Source: M3007 sp965249785
Lineage (GTDB): Bacteria; Bacteroidota; Bacteroidia; Chitinophagales; Saprospiraceae
Length of the DNA: 64,000 bases
Assembly: GCA_965249785.1 (NCBI GenBank)
Contig: CBDFMU010000022.1
Location: forward strand, 124,001 to 188,000
Direction of reading: 5' to 3'
The notes beneath the pieces were generated by a model, which saw only the letters and a program-made list of their open reading frames with translations, was not told the DNA's origin and did no database searches. Each line of letters starts with the position of its first letter. Positions within the stretch are counted from its first letter, which is position 1. Below, one piece after another: positions 1 to 7,886 of this stretch. Made by a program: the position numbers and the translations under genes.

Positions 1-1571
1 TTTATCAGACGTTGGTAGCTACCGCTGGCCGCTCGCAGGCGAAAGCCATTCAGCTGTTGTCCGCTGCTCAGGCTTCTGCCAATAGTTTTTATCTGGTAAA
101 TGCTATTGCGGTAGAACACGCCGATCTCGATCTGACCCAGCAACTGGCGGCTTTGCCCGAAGTACGCAGCATCAGTGCTGACCCGAATATCCCTTTTCAT
201 GGTCCGGTTGCCACCGAATCTTCGTCGGCAAATGACCGCAACACCATCGAGTGGGGAGTAGAAAAAATCAATGCGCCAGCCGTGTGGGCCCTTGGGTATA
301 CCGGGCAAGGTATTACGGTGGGCGGCGCAGATACGGGCTACGACTGGATGCACCCGGCGATCCAGCCACACTATCGCGGCTATAACACGCTGACCAGCAC
401 CGCCGATCACAATTATAACTGGCACGATGCTATCCACGAAATCAGTCCGCTCAGTGGCGACTCTACGAACAATCCCGCCAACAATCCCTGTGGCGTGAAT
501 TCCACTGTGCCTTGCGACGACAATAACCACGGTACCCACACAATGGGTACTATGACCGGCGACGATGGCCAGGGCAATCAAATCGGGGTGGCTCCGGGTG
601 CCAAATGGATGGCCTGTCGTAATATGGAGCGCGGCAACGGCAAGCCTTCGAGTTATATTGAGTGCTTTCAGTGGTTTCTTGCACCTACCGACCTGAATGG
701 CGAAAATGCCAAACCGGAACGTGCGCCAGACGTGATTAATAATTCCTGGTATTGTTCAGAATCGGAAGGCTGTAATAGTGATGAGATTGACGAAATGTTG
801 CATCAGGCACTGGTCAACCTGCGCGCTTCGGGGGTCGTCGTCGTCGTCAGCAATGGCAATTTCGGTCCTCATTGTGCGACCACTACGGGTACACCGGGTT
901 ATTTCCCAGAGAGTTTTAGCGTCGGGGCAACTCGTTCCGATGATACAATTGCCTCTTTCAGCAGTCGCGGCCCAGTCCTGAAATTTGATAGCTTTATTAT
1001 CAAACCCAATGTATCGGCGCCGGGGCAGAATGTTCGTTCGTCCATTCGTAATGGGGAATATGCCAATTTCAGTGGGACCAGTATGGCCGGCCCGCACGTA
1101 GTTGGTCTGGTGGCACTCGTCCTATCGGCGCGTCCCGATTTGGCTGGTCAGGTAGATTTGATCGAAAATATTGTAGAACAGACGGCTGTCCCCATGACTG
1201 ATACTTCGCACTGCGGTATTCCGGGCGATTCCCGACCCAATCTGGCCTACGGCTGGGGTCGCGTAGATGCCCTGGCAGCGGTCAATGCCGCTTTCGCCGT
1301 GCCAACCCGGCAGCCCATAGACTTGCCCATTTTGGTGAAAGTAGCCCCCAATCCCGTCCAGGATGCAGCCATTTTTGAGTTGCAAAATGCGGCTGGTAAA
1401 GCAACGCTGAACATATATAACGTCCATGGACAATTGGTATTTACTAGAAGCTGGATGGCGCAAGCCCACGAACTGGTGCCAGTCAATTTGCAGGAGCAAC
1501 CCAATGGTCTGTATTTCTGGCAGTTGCAGACCGCGATGGGCGTGGTGAGTGGAAAACTGGTGAAAGAATAA
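1..1571 (+). CDS. S8 family serine peptidase, T9SS type A (5' partial)
   Basis: Secreted subtilisin-like protease. The frame is open to the left edge, so the true start and signal peptide lie outside the window; the first TTG (position 12) is probably not the start. Counting from that TTG, an inhibitor-like propeptide covers about residues 1-65. The catalytic triad is visible: Asp107 (GADTGYDW), His173 (NHGTHT) and Ser357 (GTSMAG). The last 75 or so residues form a T9SS C-terminal sorting domain (NPVQ..., ending GKLVKE), so the protein should cross the outer membrane by the Por system. Cysteine-containing inserts sit between the Asp and His motifs. Family assignment is firm; substrate is unknown. 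Confidence 0.93.
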   Translation, partial: YQTLVATAGRSQAKAIQLLSAAQASANSFYLVNAIAVEHADLDLTQQLAALPEVRSISADPNIPFHGPVATESSSANDRNTIEWGVEKINAPAVWALGYTGQGITVGGADTGYDWMHPAIQPHYRGYNTLTSTADHNYNWHDAIHEISPLSGDSTNNPANNPCGVNSTVPCDDNNHGTHTMGTMTGDDGQGNQIGVAPGAKWMACRNMERGNGKPSSYIECFQWFLAPTDLNGENAKPERAPDVINNSWYCSESEGCNSDEIDEMLHQALVNLRASGVVVVVSNGNFGPHCATTTGTPGYFPESFSVGATRSDDTIASFSSRGPVLKFDSFIIKPNVSAPGQNVRSSIRNGEYANFSGTSMAGPHVVGLVALVLSARPDLAGQVDLIENIVEQTAVPMTDTSHCGIPGDSRPNLAYGWGRVDALAAVNAAFAVPTRQPIDLPILVKVAPNPVQDAAIFELQNAAGKATLNIYNVHGQLVFTRSWMAQAHELVPVNLQEQPNGLYFWQLQTAMGVVSGKLVKE

Positions 1572-1590
1572 CAGAATTGATACCCATCAT

Positions 1591-1624
1591 AAAGGGCCGA
1601 CTTTTTCAAAAAGTCGGCCCTTTT
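1591..1624. terminator. Bidirectional hairpin terminator
   Basis: Near-perfect 16-bp inverted repeat (1591-1606 with 1608-1623) 20 nt after the peptidase stop, with T-runs on both sides. It can end the peptidase transcript and also the leftward pair that ends at 1706. The core ACTTTTTCAAAAAGT recurs in the hairpin at 41973. Confidence 0.8.
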
Positions 1625-1705
1625 AGTTTCTGACTAAAAAAATGTAGTCAACACAAAGTGGGGACAATCAAATATCTCAACTTTACCCGCCGAAGCAGTT
1701 AAACG

Positions 1706-2086
1706 TTATTGGTAGTTCACAGATTGTAACCGTTGCACCAGTAAACTAACCATCCGACGCATATTTTCCGGCTCACTAGCCAGATATTCGGCCAATTCTT
1801 TTTCCGTAAAATGCCCGATAACTGTACCAACCAAAAGATTGCGAAACTTCAAGTCAGTACGCACACTGTGGGCGATCCAGGCCAGGCGCGCTGATTTTGA
1901 AAGCAGGAAATAAGCATCTTTTCGCTTATGAATGTAAGCCGTAAATAAACCTGCCAATAGCGGATGCTGCATTTTAAGAATAGGCCGCAGGGTTTGGTTT
2001 TGGAAAGCCTCTTCCGGGGTGGATTGGGCAATATCCAAAGCAAGATCAGGCCGGATAGCGGGTAGTTGCTGGTCGCGAGTCGTCAA
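1706..2086 (-). CDS. Conserved hypothetical protein, 126 aa
   Basis: Small soluble protein with no signal peptide or membrane segment. It is helical, with a motif QNQTLRPILKMQ at about residues 29-40. I recall similar Bacteroidota proteins, sometimes labelled glyoxalase, but no glyoxalase metal ligands are visible and I do not adopt that name. The start is TTG at 2086; a stop lies two codons upstream in the same frame, so no earlier start exists. The TTG overlaps the TGA of the upstream DUF1573 gene, which suggests translational coupling in a two-gene operon. Confidence 0.72.
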   Translation of the reverse strand: MTTRDQQLPAIRPDLALDIAQSTPEEAFQNQTLRPILKMQHPLLAGLFTAYIHKRKDAYFLLSKSARLAWIAHSVRTDLKFRNLLVGTVIGHFTEKELAEYLASEPENMRRMVSLLVQRLQSVNYQ

Positions 2087-2694
2087 TTGTCAATAAGATT
2101 TTTCTTCTTTACTCGGGGCAGGATGATGCCGTCGAGATAAAAGATGTTACGGGTATTGGGAGAAGAATTATCATAAATCACCATACCGGGCGTCGTGTGG
2201 CCCAGCTTGCCCTGGCTGTCGAATTCGACGCGTACGGTCGCGCTTTCACCGGGCATCACCGGGTATTTCGGGAACTGTAGCACCGTACAGTCGCAGCTGG
2301 TTTTTACGTCCTTGATAATATACGGATAGACACCAGTATTAGTCACGCGAAACGAATCGAGCACGATGGTGCCGTCTTCGATCTGACCATAGCGAATGGT
2401 ATCCTGGTTCCACTCCACGGTAGTGCGCGGGATATTGTCCAGGCCACGGTTCAGCAGTTCCATATATTGCACTGCCCGAAGACGTTTTTCCGGGGAAAGT
2501 TGCTCATATACCTGCTGTACTTCCCAATTCAGATCAGCCCCGGCATGACGCAGATAATCGAGCAGTTCCATCTTTTGGGAAAGCGACATTTCGCGCAAGG
2601 TCGGGCGAATATTCTCGGGTTGGGCCGACAGCGTACCGATACAGCCTACAAAACACCACCAGACAAGAAAACGAAGCGCAGTTTTCATGGACAA
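2083..2694 (-). CDS. DUF1573 domain protein, exported
   Basis: A 203-residue protein with an N-terminal signal peptide (MSMKTALRFLVWW..., cleavage near SAQP). The C-terminal half is a DUF1573 beta-sandwich of about 100 residues with the hallmark VKTSCDCT around residue 145 and PGESATVRVEFDS. In Bacteroidota these domains occur in periplasmic or surface proteins of unknown role. The middle part is helical (YLRHAG, YEQLSPEKR). It is the first gene of a pair with the hypothetical protein at 1706, overlapping it by 4 nt. Confidence 0.85.
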   Translation of the reverse strand: MSMKTALRFLVWWCFVGCIGTLSAQPENIRPTLREMSLSQKMELLDYLRHAGADLNWEVQQVYEQLSPEKRLRAVQYMELLNRGLDNIPRTTVEWNQDTIRYGQIEDGTIVLDSFRVTNTGVYPYIIKDVKTSCDCTVLQFPKYPVMPGESATVRVEFDSQGKLGHTTPGMVIYDNSSPNTRNIFYLDGIILPRVKKKNLIDN

Positions 2695-2836
2695 TTTATA
2701 AGCAAAGTGGAGAAGTGGAGAACGTGGAGGGTCGAAAAAAAATATTGATCATTACAACCGCTGCGCGTCCTCGTTCGAAGCAAAGGTATAAAAAGACCTG
2801 AGCCACCGCCGAAAATTCGGGGTGGCTCAGCTTAAG

Positions 2837-2920
2837 TGCGGGAAAGGAGAGTCGAACTCCCACACCCTTACGGGCGTACGCCCCTGAAACGTATGCGTCT
2901 ACCAATTCCGCCATTCCCGC
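2837..2920 (-). tRNA. tRNA-Leu (anticodon CAG)
   Basis: A cloverleaf can be drawn by hand on the minus strand. The acceptor stem GCGGGAA pairs with TTCCCGC (2838-2844 with 2914-2920) and the discriminator is A at 2837. The D-arm contains GGTAGAC. The anticodon stem-loop has CAG at 2884-2886. The long class II variable arm and the T-loop TTCGACT are present. Anticodon and long variable arm together give tRNA-Leu reading CUG. The 3' CCA is not encoded. Confidence 0.97.
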
Positions 2921-2943
2921 AGGGTCGCTTTCAAAAGCGGGTG

Positions 2944-2973
2944 CAAATGTAAAAGGTTTTATTTTTGCGCAAC
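2944..2973 (-). promoter_or_regulatory. Promoter of tRNA-Leu
   Basis: On the minus strand, GTTG (2970-2973) is followed by an 18-nt spacer and TACATTTG (2944-2951), a full match to the Bacteroidota -7 box TAnnTTTG. It ends 23 nt before the tRNA. Confidence 0.65.
2960..2967 (+). promoter_or_regulatory. -7 box of the GT9 gene
   Basis: TATTTTTG is a perfect TAnnTTTG box 38 nt before the GT9 start codon. It lies between the -33 and -7 elements of the divergent tRNA promoter, so the two promoters physically overlap. No good -33 element is visible. Confidence 0.5.
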
Positions 2974-3005
2974 GCTTTTTTGAAAAAGCATCGAAATTTT
3001 TTTTG

Positions 3006-3995
3006 ATGAAATTCCTGATTGTCCAAACTGCCTTCATCGGCGACGTGGTATTAGCTACGCCGCTGGTAGAAAAATTGCACCGCTTTTTCCCCGATGCTTC
3101 CCTGGACTTTGTGTTGCGCCAAGGCAATGAAAAGTTGCTGATCGGGCATCCCCATGTGCGTCGGGTGCTGGTTTGGAACAAAAAAAAGGACAAATACCGG
3201 GGTCTTTGGCGATTGATGCGCCAGATTCGGGCCGAACAATACGATGTGGTGATCAATTGTCAGCGTTTTGCTGCTTCCGGTTTGCTGACCATTTTTTCCG
3301 GAGCCAGGGAGACGGTGGGTTTTGCCAAAAACCCTTTTGCGCGTTTCTTTTCTCGCCGTTTGCCGCACCTTTTCGGCACTACCGAACAGCCCATCCATGA
3401 AGTAACCCGCAATCTTCGCCTCATCGAGCATCTGACCGATCCGTCTTTTGAGCCGCCGAGGTTGTATCCTGCGCCAGCGGATTTTGCCAGAGCCAGGCAA
3501 TTAACGGGCGGTATGCCTTACGTTTGTCTGGCACCTACTTCGGTTTGGTTTACCAAGCAATTTCCGGCGCATAAATGGCTGGAAGTCATTCGGTTGCTGC
3601 CTTTGAATGCTAAAATATTTCTTCTGGGCGGTCGCGAAGACGAGGGTGCCTGCGAAGCCATTCGCGCGCAATCCAGTCATCCGGCGGTCATCAATTTGGC
3701 GGGGCAACTCAGTTTTTTAGAATCGGCGGCACTCATGCAAGGCGCACGAATGAACTATGTAAACGACTCGGCTCCTATGCACATCGCTTCGGCGATGAAT
3801 GCGCCGGTGGCTGCCGTGTTCTGTTCTACGGTACCAGCTTTTGGTTTCACCCCTTTATCTACTCAAAGCTGGGTAATAGAGACTACGCTGCCGTTGGCTT
3901 GCCGACCCTGCGGTTTGCATGGTTATCAGGCTTGTCCATTGGGGCATTTTGCGTGTGCAGAAACCATCCATGCGGCAGACTTTCTGTTAGGGTAA
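3006..3995 (+). CDS. Glycosyltransferase family 9 (heptosyltransferase II-like)
   Basis: Transfers a sugar, in the family a heptose, to the lipopolysaccharide core at the cytoplasmic face of the inner membrane. The 329-residue length is typical. The N-terminus MKFLIVQTAFIGDVVLATPL is the GT9 Rossmann start. The C-terminal donor-binding part has VCLAPTSVWFTKQFP, LLGGREDE and the YVNDSAPMHIASAM motif. An in-frame TTG lies one codon upstream, but the ATG at 3006 fits the family start. The acceptor sugar in this organism is unknown, so a WaaF symbol would overstate the case. Confidence 0.88.
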   Translation: MKFLIVQTAFIGDVVLATPLVEKLHRFFPDASLDFVLRQGNEKLLIGHPHVRRVLVWNKKKDKYRGLWRLMRQIRAEQYDVVINCQRFAASGLLTIFSGARETVGFAKNPFARFFSRRLPHLFGTTEQPIHEVTRNLRLIEHLTDPSFEPPRLYPAPADFARARQLTGGMPYVCLAPTSVWFTKQFPAHKWLEVIRLLPLNAKIFLLGGREDEGACEAIRAQSSHPAVINLAGQLSFLESAALMQGARMNYVNDSAPMHIASAMNAPVAAVFCSTVPAFGFTPLSTQSWVIETTLPLACRPCGLHGYQACPLGHFACAETIHAADFLLG

Positions 3996-4221
3996 GGTCT
4001 GTTTTTCGAGTAATCGGTCGGTTTTCATGGGTAAGCGGCAGGTTTATTAAAAATAATTCACGTTGCTGCATTTTTACAGACTTTGCATTAACACTGGGGA
4101 AATACCAAAATAACTGCAAGTGTAAGCGGCAACTATTGGCGGGTTTTTAATAAGTAGCCGATATTATTGCCAAGGCGATAATGAGAAATGGATAAAATTT
4201 TGCCTAAAAAAGGTAAAGCCC

Positions 4222-4253
4222 TTGCGTGGAACAAAGGAATACCCCCATATTTG
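4222..4253 (+). promoter_or_regulatory. Candidate promoter of an orphan transcript
   Basis: TTG at 4222-4224, a 21-nt spacer and CATATTTG at 4246-4253 (one mismatch to TAnnTTTG). No ORF of useful size follows on this strand before the terminator at 4514. Confidence 0.45.
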
Positions 4254-4257
4254 CATT

Positions 4258-4558
4258 ACCAAAAGCGCAACGGGGTTTTTTACCCAGGTTCACTTTTAAA
4301 AAATGAGGTTGGCAAGCAGCCTCAATTTTTTGAAACTAAACTTTGAATCACAAAGTGTTTTTGACCGATCTCTTTAAAAAACGTCCTCTTTTTGCAAAAT
4401 AAATACAAAAAGTAAGTCGTTTAAAGTGACCGAATGAGTAAGTGGCAGTCTACATGACTATACACTTCCAAAAAGAAAAAAGCTCGAAAGAGTAAAGATA
4501 ACCGAAGGCGGGGGCCCTCCGGTCCTTTCAAATGAGAAAGGGCGGAGGGCTATTTTTT
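4258..4558 (+). ncRNA. Candidate small RNA, about 300 nt
   Basis: The 668-base gap between the GT9 gene and the next, convergent gene holds no convincing ORF but has a promoter-like box (4222-4253) and a strong intrinsic terminator (4514-4558). Between them are a stem TGAGG/CCTCA flanked by A- and T-runs (about 4298-4331) and a small hairpin ACTTTG/CAAAGT (4340-4356). Either could be an early terminator, which would give a shorter RNA. It lacks the conserved RNase P and tmRNA cores I looked for. A Bacteroidota 6S-like or other regulatory RNA is possible but unproven. Confidence 0.4.
4514..4558 (+). terminator. Strong intrinsic terminator
   Basis: Stem GCCCTCCG(GT)CCTTTC pairs with GAGAAAGG(G)CGGAGGGC around an AAAT loop (4514-4550), followed by TATTTTTTT. 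It is 520 nt beyond the nearest upstream stop codon, too far to be the natural end of the GT9 gene. Confidence 0.75.
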
Positions 4559-4563
4559 TGCTT

Positions 4564-4616
4564 TAAAACATGAGTGCCGCGATCTCCTACTTGGAGATCG
4601 CGGCACTCATGTTTTA
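4564..4616. repeat. Perfect 24-bp palindrome
   Basis: Arms 4564-4587 and 4593-4616 are exact reverse complements around a 5-nt loop. It lies 48 nt beyond the end of the LVIVD gene and may serve as its terminator, although the T-run is short (TTTTA). It could equally be a mobile palindromic unit. Confidence 0.8.
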
Positions 4617-4630
4617 GCCAAGCTTAGGGT

Positions 4631-4663
4631 TGTTTTGCCCTTTGCCTATTTGCCCCTTTGCCC
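4631..4663. repeat. TTTGCCC word array
   Basis: Degenerate tandem of TTTGCCC/TTTGCCT directly beside the stop codon of the leftward LVIVD gene. On that gene's sense strand it reads GGCAAAGGGGCAAATAGG. It belongs to the family of short-word arrays found at many gene ends in this window. Confidence 0.6.
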
Positions 4664-6046
4664 TTATTCCACCACCACTTTACGCACCGTAACGGCACCG
4701 TTTTTTGAGCGTATTTTCAGGAAATAAAGTCCCGCTGGCAAATTTGTCACGGGTATTTGTACCAAATTTTTGCTGGTTTCGCTACCGCTGACTGTTGACC
4801 GACCTGCTGGCGTATACAGTTGGTAAGTCCAGGCACCAGTGTTTTCCGGTACTTGTACGGTCAGTATTTGTCTAGCTGGATTGGGGAAAACTGTCGCCTG
4901 CAACTCCGTAGGCGACTTGGTAGCTACGGATGGATCAAGCTGTAATACATATAATCCATTTTGCATATCTGCGGCGATGATGGTGCCGGAAGGCAGCCAG
5001 GGATAATTACCCCAGTTGCCATAGTAAGTGTTGTAAATAGTGTTCTGCGGGTGAGTGTCGTAGTGCGCCACGAGTACAGGCGCAGTTGGCACAGTGATGT
5101 CGTATACCAACAATCCATCTTCGTATTGTGAATCAAACAGCAGATTATCTTTGATATACACATTATGCGGAACGGCCATATCGGAACCTCCATTGGGGGT
5201 CAACTGATCCAGAAAACTGCCGACGACTTCTATTTCCTGATTGGCCATATTCTGTAAATCCACAATATGAATCGGTTGTCCAGTAGGGATTTCCTCCGTA
5301 TAATAGGCATAAGTGCCCGCTTTATTCAGCCAGCTATTGTGGTTGTAGCCCCCCGTTTGCGTGTTGGCGATCATTTTGGGATGTACGGGATCTTTAAAGT
5401 CAAATATGTAGTAACCCTCGAAACCCGAAGAGGCATAAATGGTGTCGTTGCGCACGTAAGAATCATGAATATAGCCGCCGAATGCGCTGAGGTCGGCATT
5501 GGCCAGCAGGGTAGGCTGGTCGGGATTCTGACTGACATCCAGCACCAACAGACCTTGATTTGCCACGTTTGTGCCATTTAAATAAATATGTCCCGACATC
5601 GTGTCGAGCGTGATCGTGTGGGCTTTATTGAAAAATTCGTTGCTCCAATAGGTGCGTTTGATGGTGTCGGGTGCCTGGCTCAAATCAAAAATCATCAGAC
5701 CTTCGCTGGTATTATCCGATACAGCGTAAATGCGATTTTTATACGATTTTATTTCCCGCCAGACCGTGGTAGCCGTGCCAGCAAATTTGCCAATTAATTG
5801 AGGATGAGTGGGTTGTGTGACATCAAAAAATAATACATGGTGTGCACCGCCCAATACGGCAATTTCGTGGCCATTCACCGCCAGTGCCCAACAACCGCTG
5901 TATTGCAAGTCGAGGTTGCCCGGCGAAGCGATAGGCAACGTATCGTCGTCCCAGTGGGAAAGGAGAGTCATGTTCAGATTTGTCTGGCCCAAAGCGACGC
6001 GGGCGATGCTGGCAAGCAGCAAAAGTAGCAGCAGATATTTTTTCAT
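4664..6046 (-). CDS. LVIVD-repeat, choice-of-anchor B family protein, T9SS type A
   Basis: Secreted beta-propeller-like protein of 460 residues. A signal peptide (MKKYLLLLLLLASIARVALG) starts at the ATG at 6046; an ATG five codons upstream at 6061 is possible but adds only MHTFL. Repeated units of the type VLFFDVTQPTHPQLIGKF, LLVLDVSQNPDQPTLLA and YIFDFKDPVHPKMIA are LVIVD repeats. The C-terminus has a T9SS sorting domain (FPNPARQILTVQVPE ... VRKVVVE). The molecular role is unknown; homologues are exported surface proteins. Confidence 0.85.
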   Translation of the reverse strand: MKKYLLLLLLLASIARVALGQTNLNMTLLSHWDDDTLPIASPGNLDLQYSGCWALAVNGHEIAVLGGAHHVLFFDVTQPTHPQLIGKFAGTATTVWREIKSYKNRIYAVSDNTSEGLMIFDLSQAPDTIKRTYWSNEFFNKAHTITLDTMSGHIYLNGTNVANQGLLVLDVSQNPDQPTLLANADLSAFGGYIHDSYVRNDTIYASSGFEGYYIFDFKDPVHPKMIANTQTGGYNHNSWLNKAGTYAYYTEEIPTGQPIHIVDLQNMANQEIEVVGSFLDQLTPNGGSDMAVPHNVYIKDNLLFDSQYEDGLLVYDITVPTAPVLVAHYDTHPQNTIYNTYYGNWGNYPWLPSGTIIAADMQNGLYVLQLDPSVATKSPTELQATVFPNPARQILTVQVPENTGAWTYQLYTPAGRSTVSGSETSKNLVQIPVTNLPAGLYFLKIRSKNGAVTVRKVVVE

Positions 6047-6197
6047 CAGAAAAGTGTGCAAACGCAGGTTTGAAAAATTAAGCAGGATTGTGTGGATATT
6101 TGCCGGGTCAAGGCAACCGCATAACGGCTTGTTTCGTCAATCCACCGCTCTGGATAAACCGGCGGATGATCCGTGACCCGTGCGAAAGTAGCGCATT

Positions 6198-7295
6198 ATG
6201 AAAAAACAACTTTTACTCTTTCCGGCTTTGCTCGTTTTGGCCATCCCGGTGGTCTTTTCCCAAAAATACAGCAACGAATTCCTGGCCATCGGCGTAGGCG
6301 CTCGGGCGCATGGGATGTCGGGCGCCCAAACCGCAGTAGTCAATGATATTACCGCTGCCTACTGGAATCCAGCGGGTCTGACGGCCATTGACGCACCTTT
6401 TGAGGTGGCGGCCATGCACGCTGAATGGTTTGCCGGGGTGGGGCAGTACGACTATTTGAGTTTTGGCAAGTCCCTGAATCATGATAAAAAAGCGTTCCTG
6501 GCTTTTTCGCTCATTCGGCTGGGCATTGATCAAATACCATATACGATCAATCTGGTGGAACCGGATGGAACGATTAATTATGATAATCTGACTGAATTCT
6601 CGGCGGCAGACTACGCGATCATGGGCAGTTATGCGCGCCAAATGCGCAATCCGGCCTTTTCGATGGGCGGCACAGTGAAAGTGGTACGTCGGGTGATCGG
6701 TACGTTTGGCAGTTCATGGGGCTTTGGAGCCGATCTGGGGATGCAATACCGCAAGGGCAATCTGTTGCTGGGTATAGAAGGGCGTGATTTGACGACTACT
6801 TTTAATGCCTGGTCGTTCAATTTGACCGATCGTGAAAAAGCAGTTTTTGCTACGACTAATAACGAAATTCCGGTCAGCAATACCGAAATTACCAAACCAC
6901 GATTTGTGCTGGGGGCGGCGTATAAATTGCGGCTGGGCAAAAAAGGCAGCGTGCTTCCTACGGTTGATTTTGAGTTCACGACCGATGGTCAACGTAATGT
7001 ATTGGTAAGTTCCAAAACGTTCAATATTGATCCGCGCTTCGGATTGGAACTGGATTATGACCATTTTGTACAAATTCGGGCCGGCGTGGGTAATATTCAG
7101 CGGGTAAAAGACGACTTTGATCCCAATAAAGAGCTGCTGAGTGTCCAACCTAATTTTGGCATTGGGCTACGGCTGGGACGGGTGCAACTCGACTATGCTT
7201 TGACCGACATTGGCAACGTCTCACAGGTGCTATACTCGCATATTTTTTCCCTAAAAATTCTCTTCAAGGAGAAGAAACGACCCGTCTCTGGCTAA
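6198..7295 (+). CDS. PorV/PorQ family outer-membrane protein
   Basis: Outer-membrane beta-barrel related to PorV/PorQ, the FadL-like components that bring T9SS cargo to the attachment machinery. It has a 21-residue signal peptide (cleavage after FSQ) followed by NEFLAIGVGARAHGMSGAQTAVVNDITAAYWNPAG split over residues 26-60; GARA..GG..A and AxxWNPAGL are typical of the family. Length 365 is normal. Several T9SS substrates occur in the window, but no other Por genes are adjacent, so whether this is PorV itself or a paralogue cannot be decided. Confidence 0.85.
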   Translation: MKKQLLLFPALLVLAIPVVFSQKYSNEFLAIGVGARAHGMSGAQTAVVNDITAAYWNPAGLTAIDAPFEVAAMHAEWFAGVGQYDYLSFGKSLNHDKKAFLAFSLIRLGIDQIPYTINLVEPDGTINYDNLTEFSAADYAIMGSYARQMRNPAFSMGGTVKVVRRVIGTFGSSWGFGADLGMQYRKGNLLLGIEGRDLTTTFNAWSFNLTDREKAVFATTNNEIPVSNTEITKPRFVLGAAYKLRLGKKGSVLPTVDFEFTTDGQRNVLVSSKTFNIDPRFGLELDYDHFVQIRAGVGNIQRVKDDFDPNKELLSVQPNFGIGLRLGRVQLDYALTDIGNVSQVLYSHIFSLKILFKEKKRPVSG

Positions 7296-7485
7296 ATAGT
7301 GACCATTTTTCGTCATCCGCTAGCACTTATCGGATTTTTTACACGAAGTTTATTTATTCGTTTTTTGCCATTGCTATTTCGATTTACTTTGTGATTATCA
7401 GCGATTTATCTCCCAGAAATAATCTAGTATGGCCGATTATGACCGTTATGTTTTACTGATTCTGGTAAAATAGTTGCATCAAAAT

Positions 7486-7515
7486 TTTGTGCGCACGGTA
7501 CCTGCCGTATATTTG
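7486..7515 (+). promoter_or_regulatory. Near-consensus Bacteroidota promoter
   Basis: TTTG (7486-7489), 18-nt spacer and TATATTTG (7508-7515), a full match to TTTG/TAnnTTTG. It drives a region without a convincing ORF that ends in an intrinsic terminator at 7717-7752. Confidence 0.7.
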
Positions 7516-7520
7516 TCGCA

Positions 7521-7751
7521 CAATCTTTCTTTTACTCCCCGGCTATCATAGCCATTTCTCTCCCAACCGATTTTCCCTTAGTTTAAAGTCTGTTTTAATC
7601 CCACTTGTCATCCACCTCTGGTGGAGACTGCTAGTATGTTGTAGCCTGATCCAAGGTGGTCTTAGCCCTTTGGTGTCCGGTGTTGCATAATTCTTCCTTT
7701 TTATAATCTCATGGTTGCCCCTCCGGATAGGCTCGCGAAGGGGCTTTTTTT
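7521..7751 (+). ncRNA. Candidate small RNA, about 230 nt
   Basis: A full promoter (7486-7515) and a hairpin with a T8 tract (7717-7752) bracket about 230 nt in the 591-nt gap between the PorV-like and GH1 genes. A 67-codon reading frame at 7487-7690 starts inside the promoter and looks random. The RNA is pyrimidine-rich at its 5' end and contains CCACCTCTGGTGG, a short perfect hairpin. The signal recognition particle core is not visible. The transcript unit is well supported; its identity is unknown. Confidence 0.5.
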
Positions 7752-7752
7752 T
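7717..7752 (+). terminator. Intrinsic terminator
   Basis: GCCCCT (7717-7722) pairs with AGGGGC (7739-7744), followed by eight T. It ends the candidate small RNA. Confidence 0.7.
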
Positions 7753-7791
7753 GACTATTACGCTGCTTTTCCGGCTTGGAAAAGGCAAAAT

Positions 7792-7814
7792 GGCTCGCTC
7801 AGCGGGCCTTTTTT
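7792..7814 (+). terminator. Second, tandem intrinsic terminator
   Basis: GGCTCGC, TCA loop, GCGGGCC (7792-7808) and TTTTTT. It lies 40 nt after the first terminator and insulates the GH1 gene from upstream transcription. Confidence 0.65.
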
Positions 7815-7886
7815 GTTTCTGGCAAATTCCTGCTGCCAAAGCCGACAAACCTCCCTACTTTTCGGCGAAACTTCCATCACCCATAA

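Noticed and set aside
1706..2086. Glyoxalase
   Set aside because: Some similar proteins carry this label, but the sequence shows none of the metal-binding residues or the beta-alpha-beta-beta-beta pattern of glyoxalases.
2696..3256. 186-codon frame on the minus strand across the tRNA
   Set aside because: It covers the tRNA-Leu gene and the start of the GT9 gene and has no family-like features.
4222..4558. RNase P RNA or tmRNA
   Set aside because: The conserved RNase P core (GAGGAAAGTCC) and a tmRNA tag frame with a tRNA-like end are not present.
7487..7690. 67-codon frame inside the candidate small RNA
   Set aside because: Its start lies inside the promoter upstream of the expected transcription start, and the product is an unremarkable hydrophobic string.
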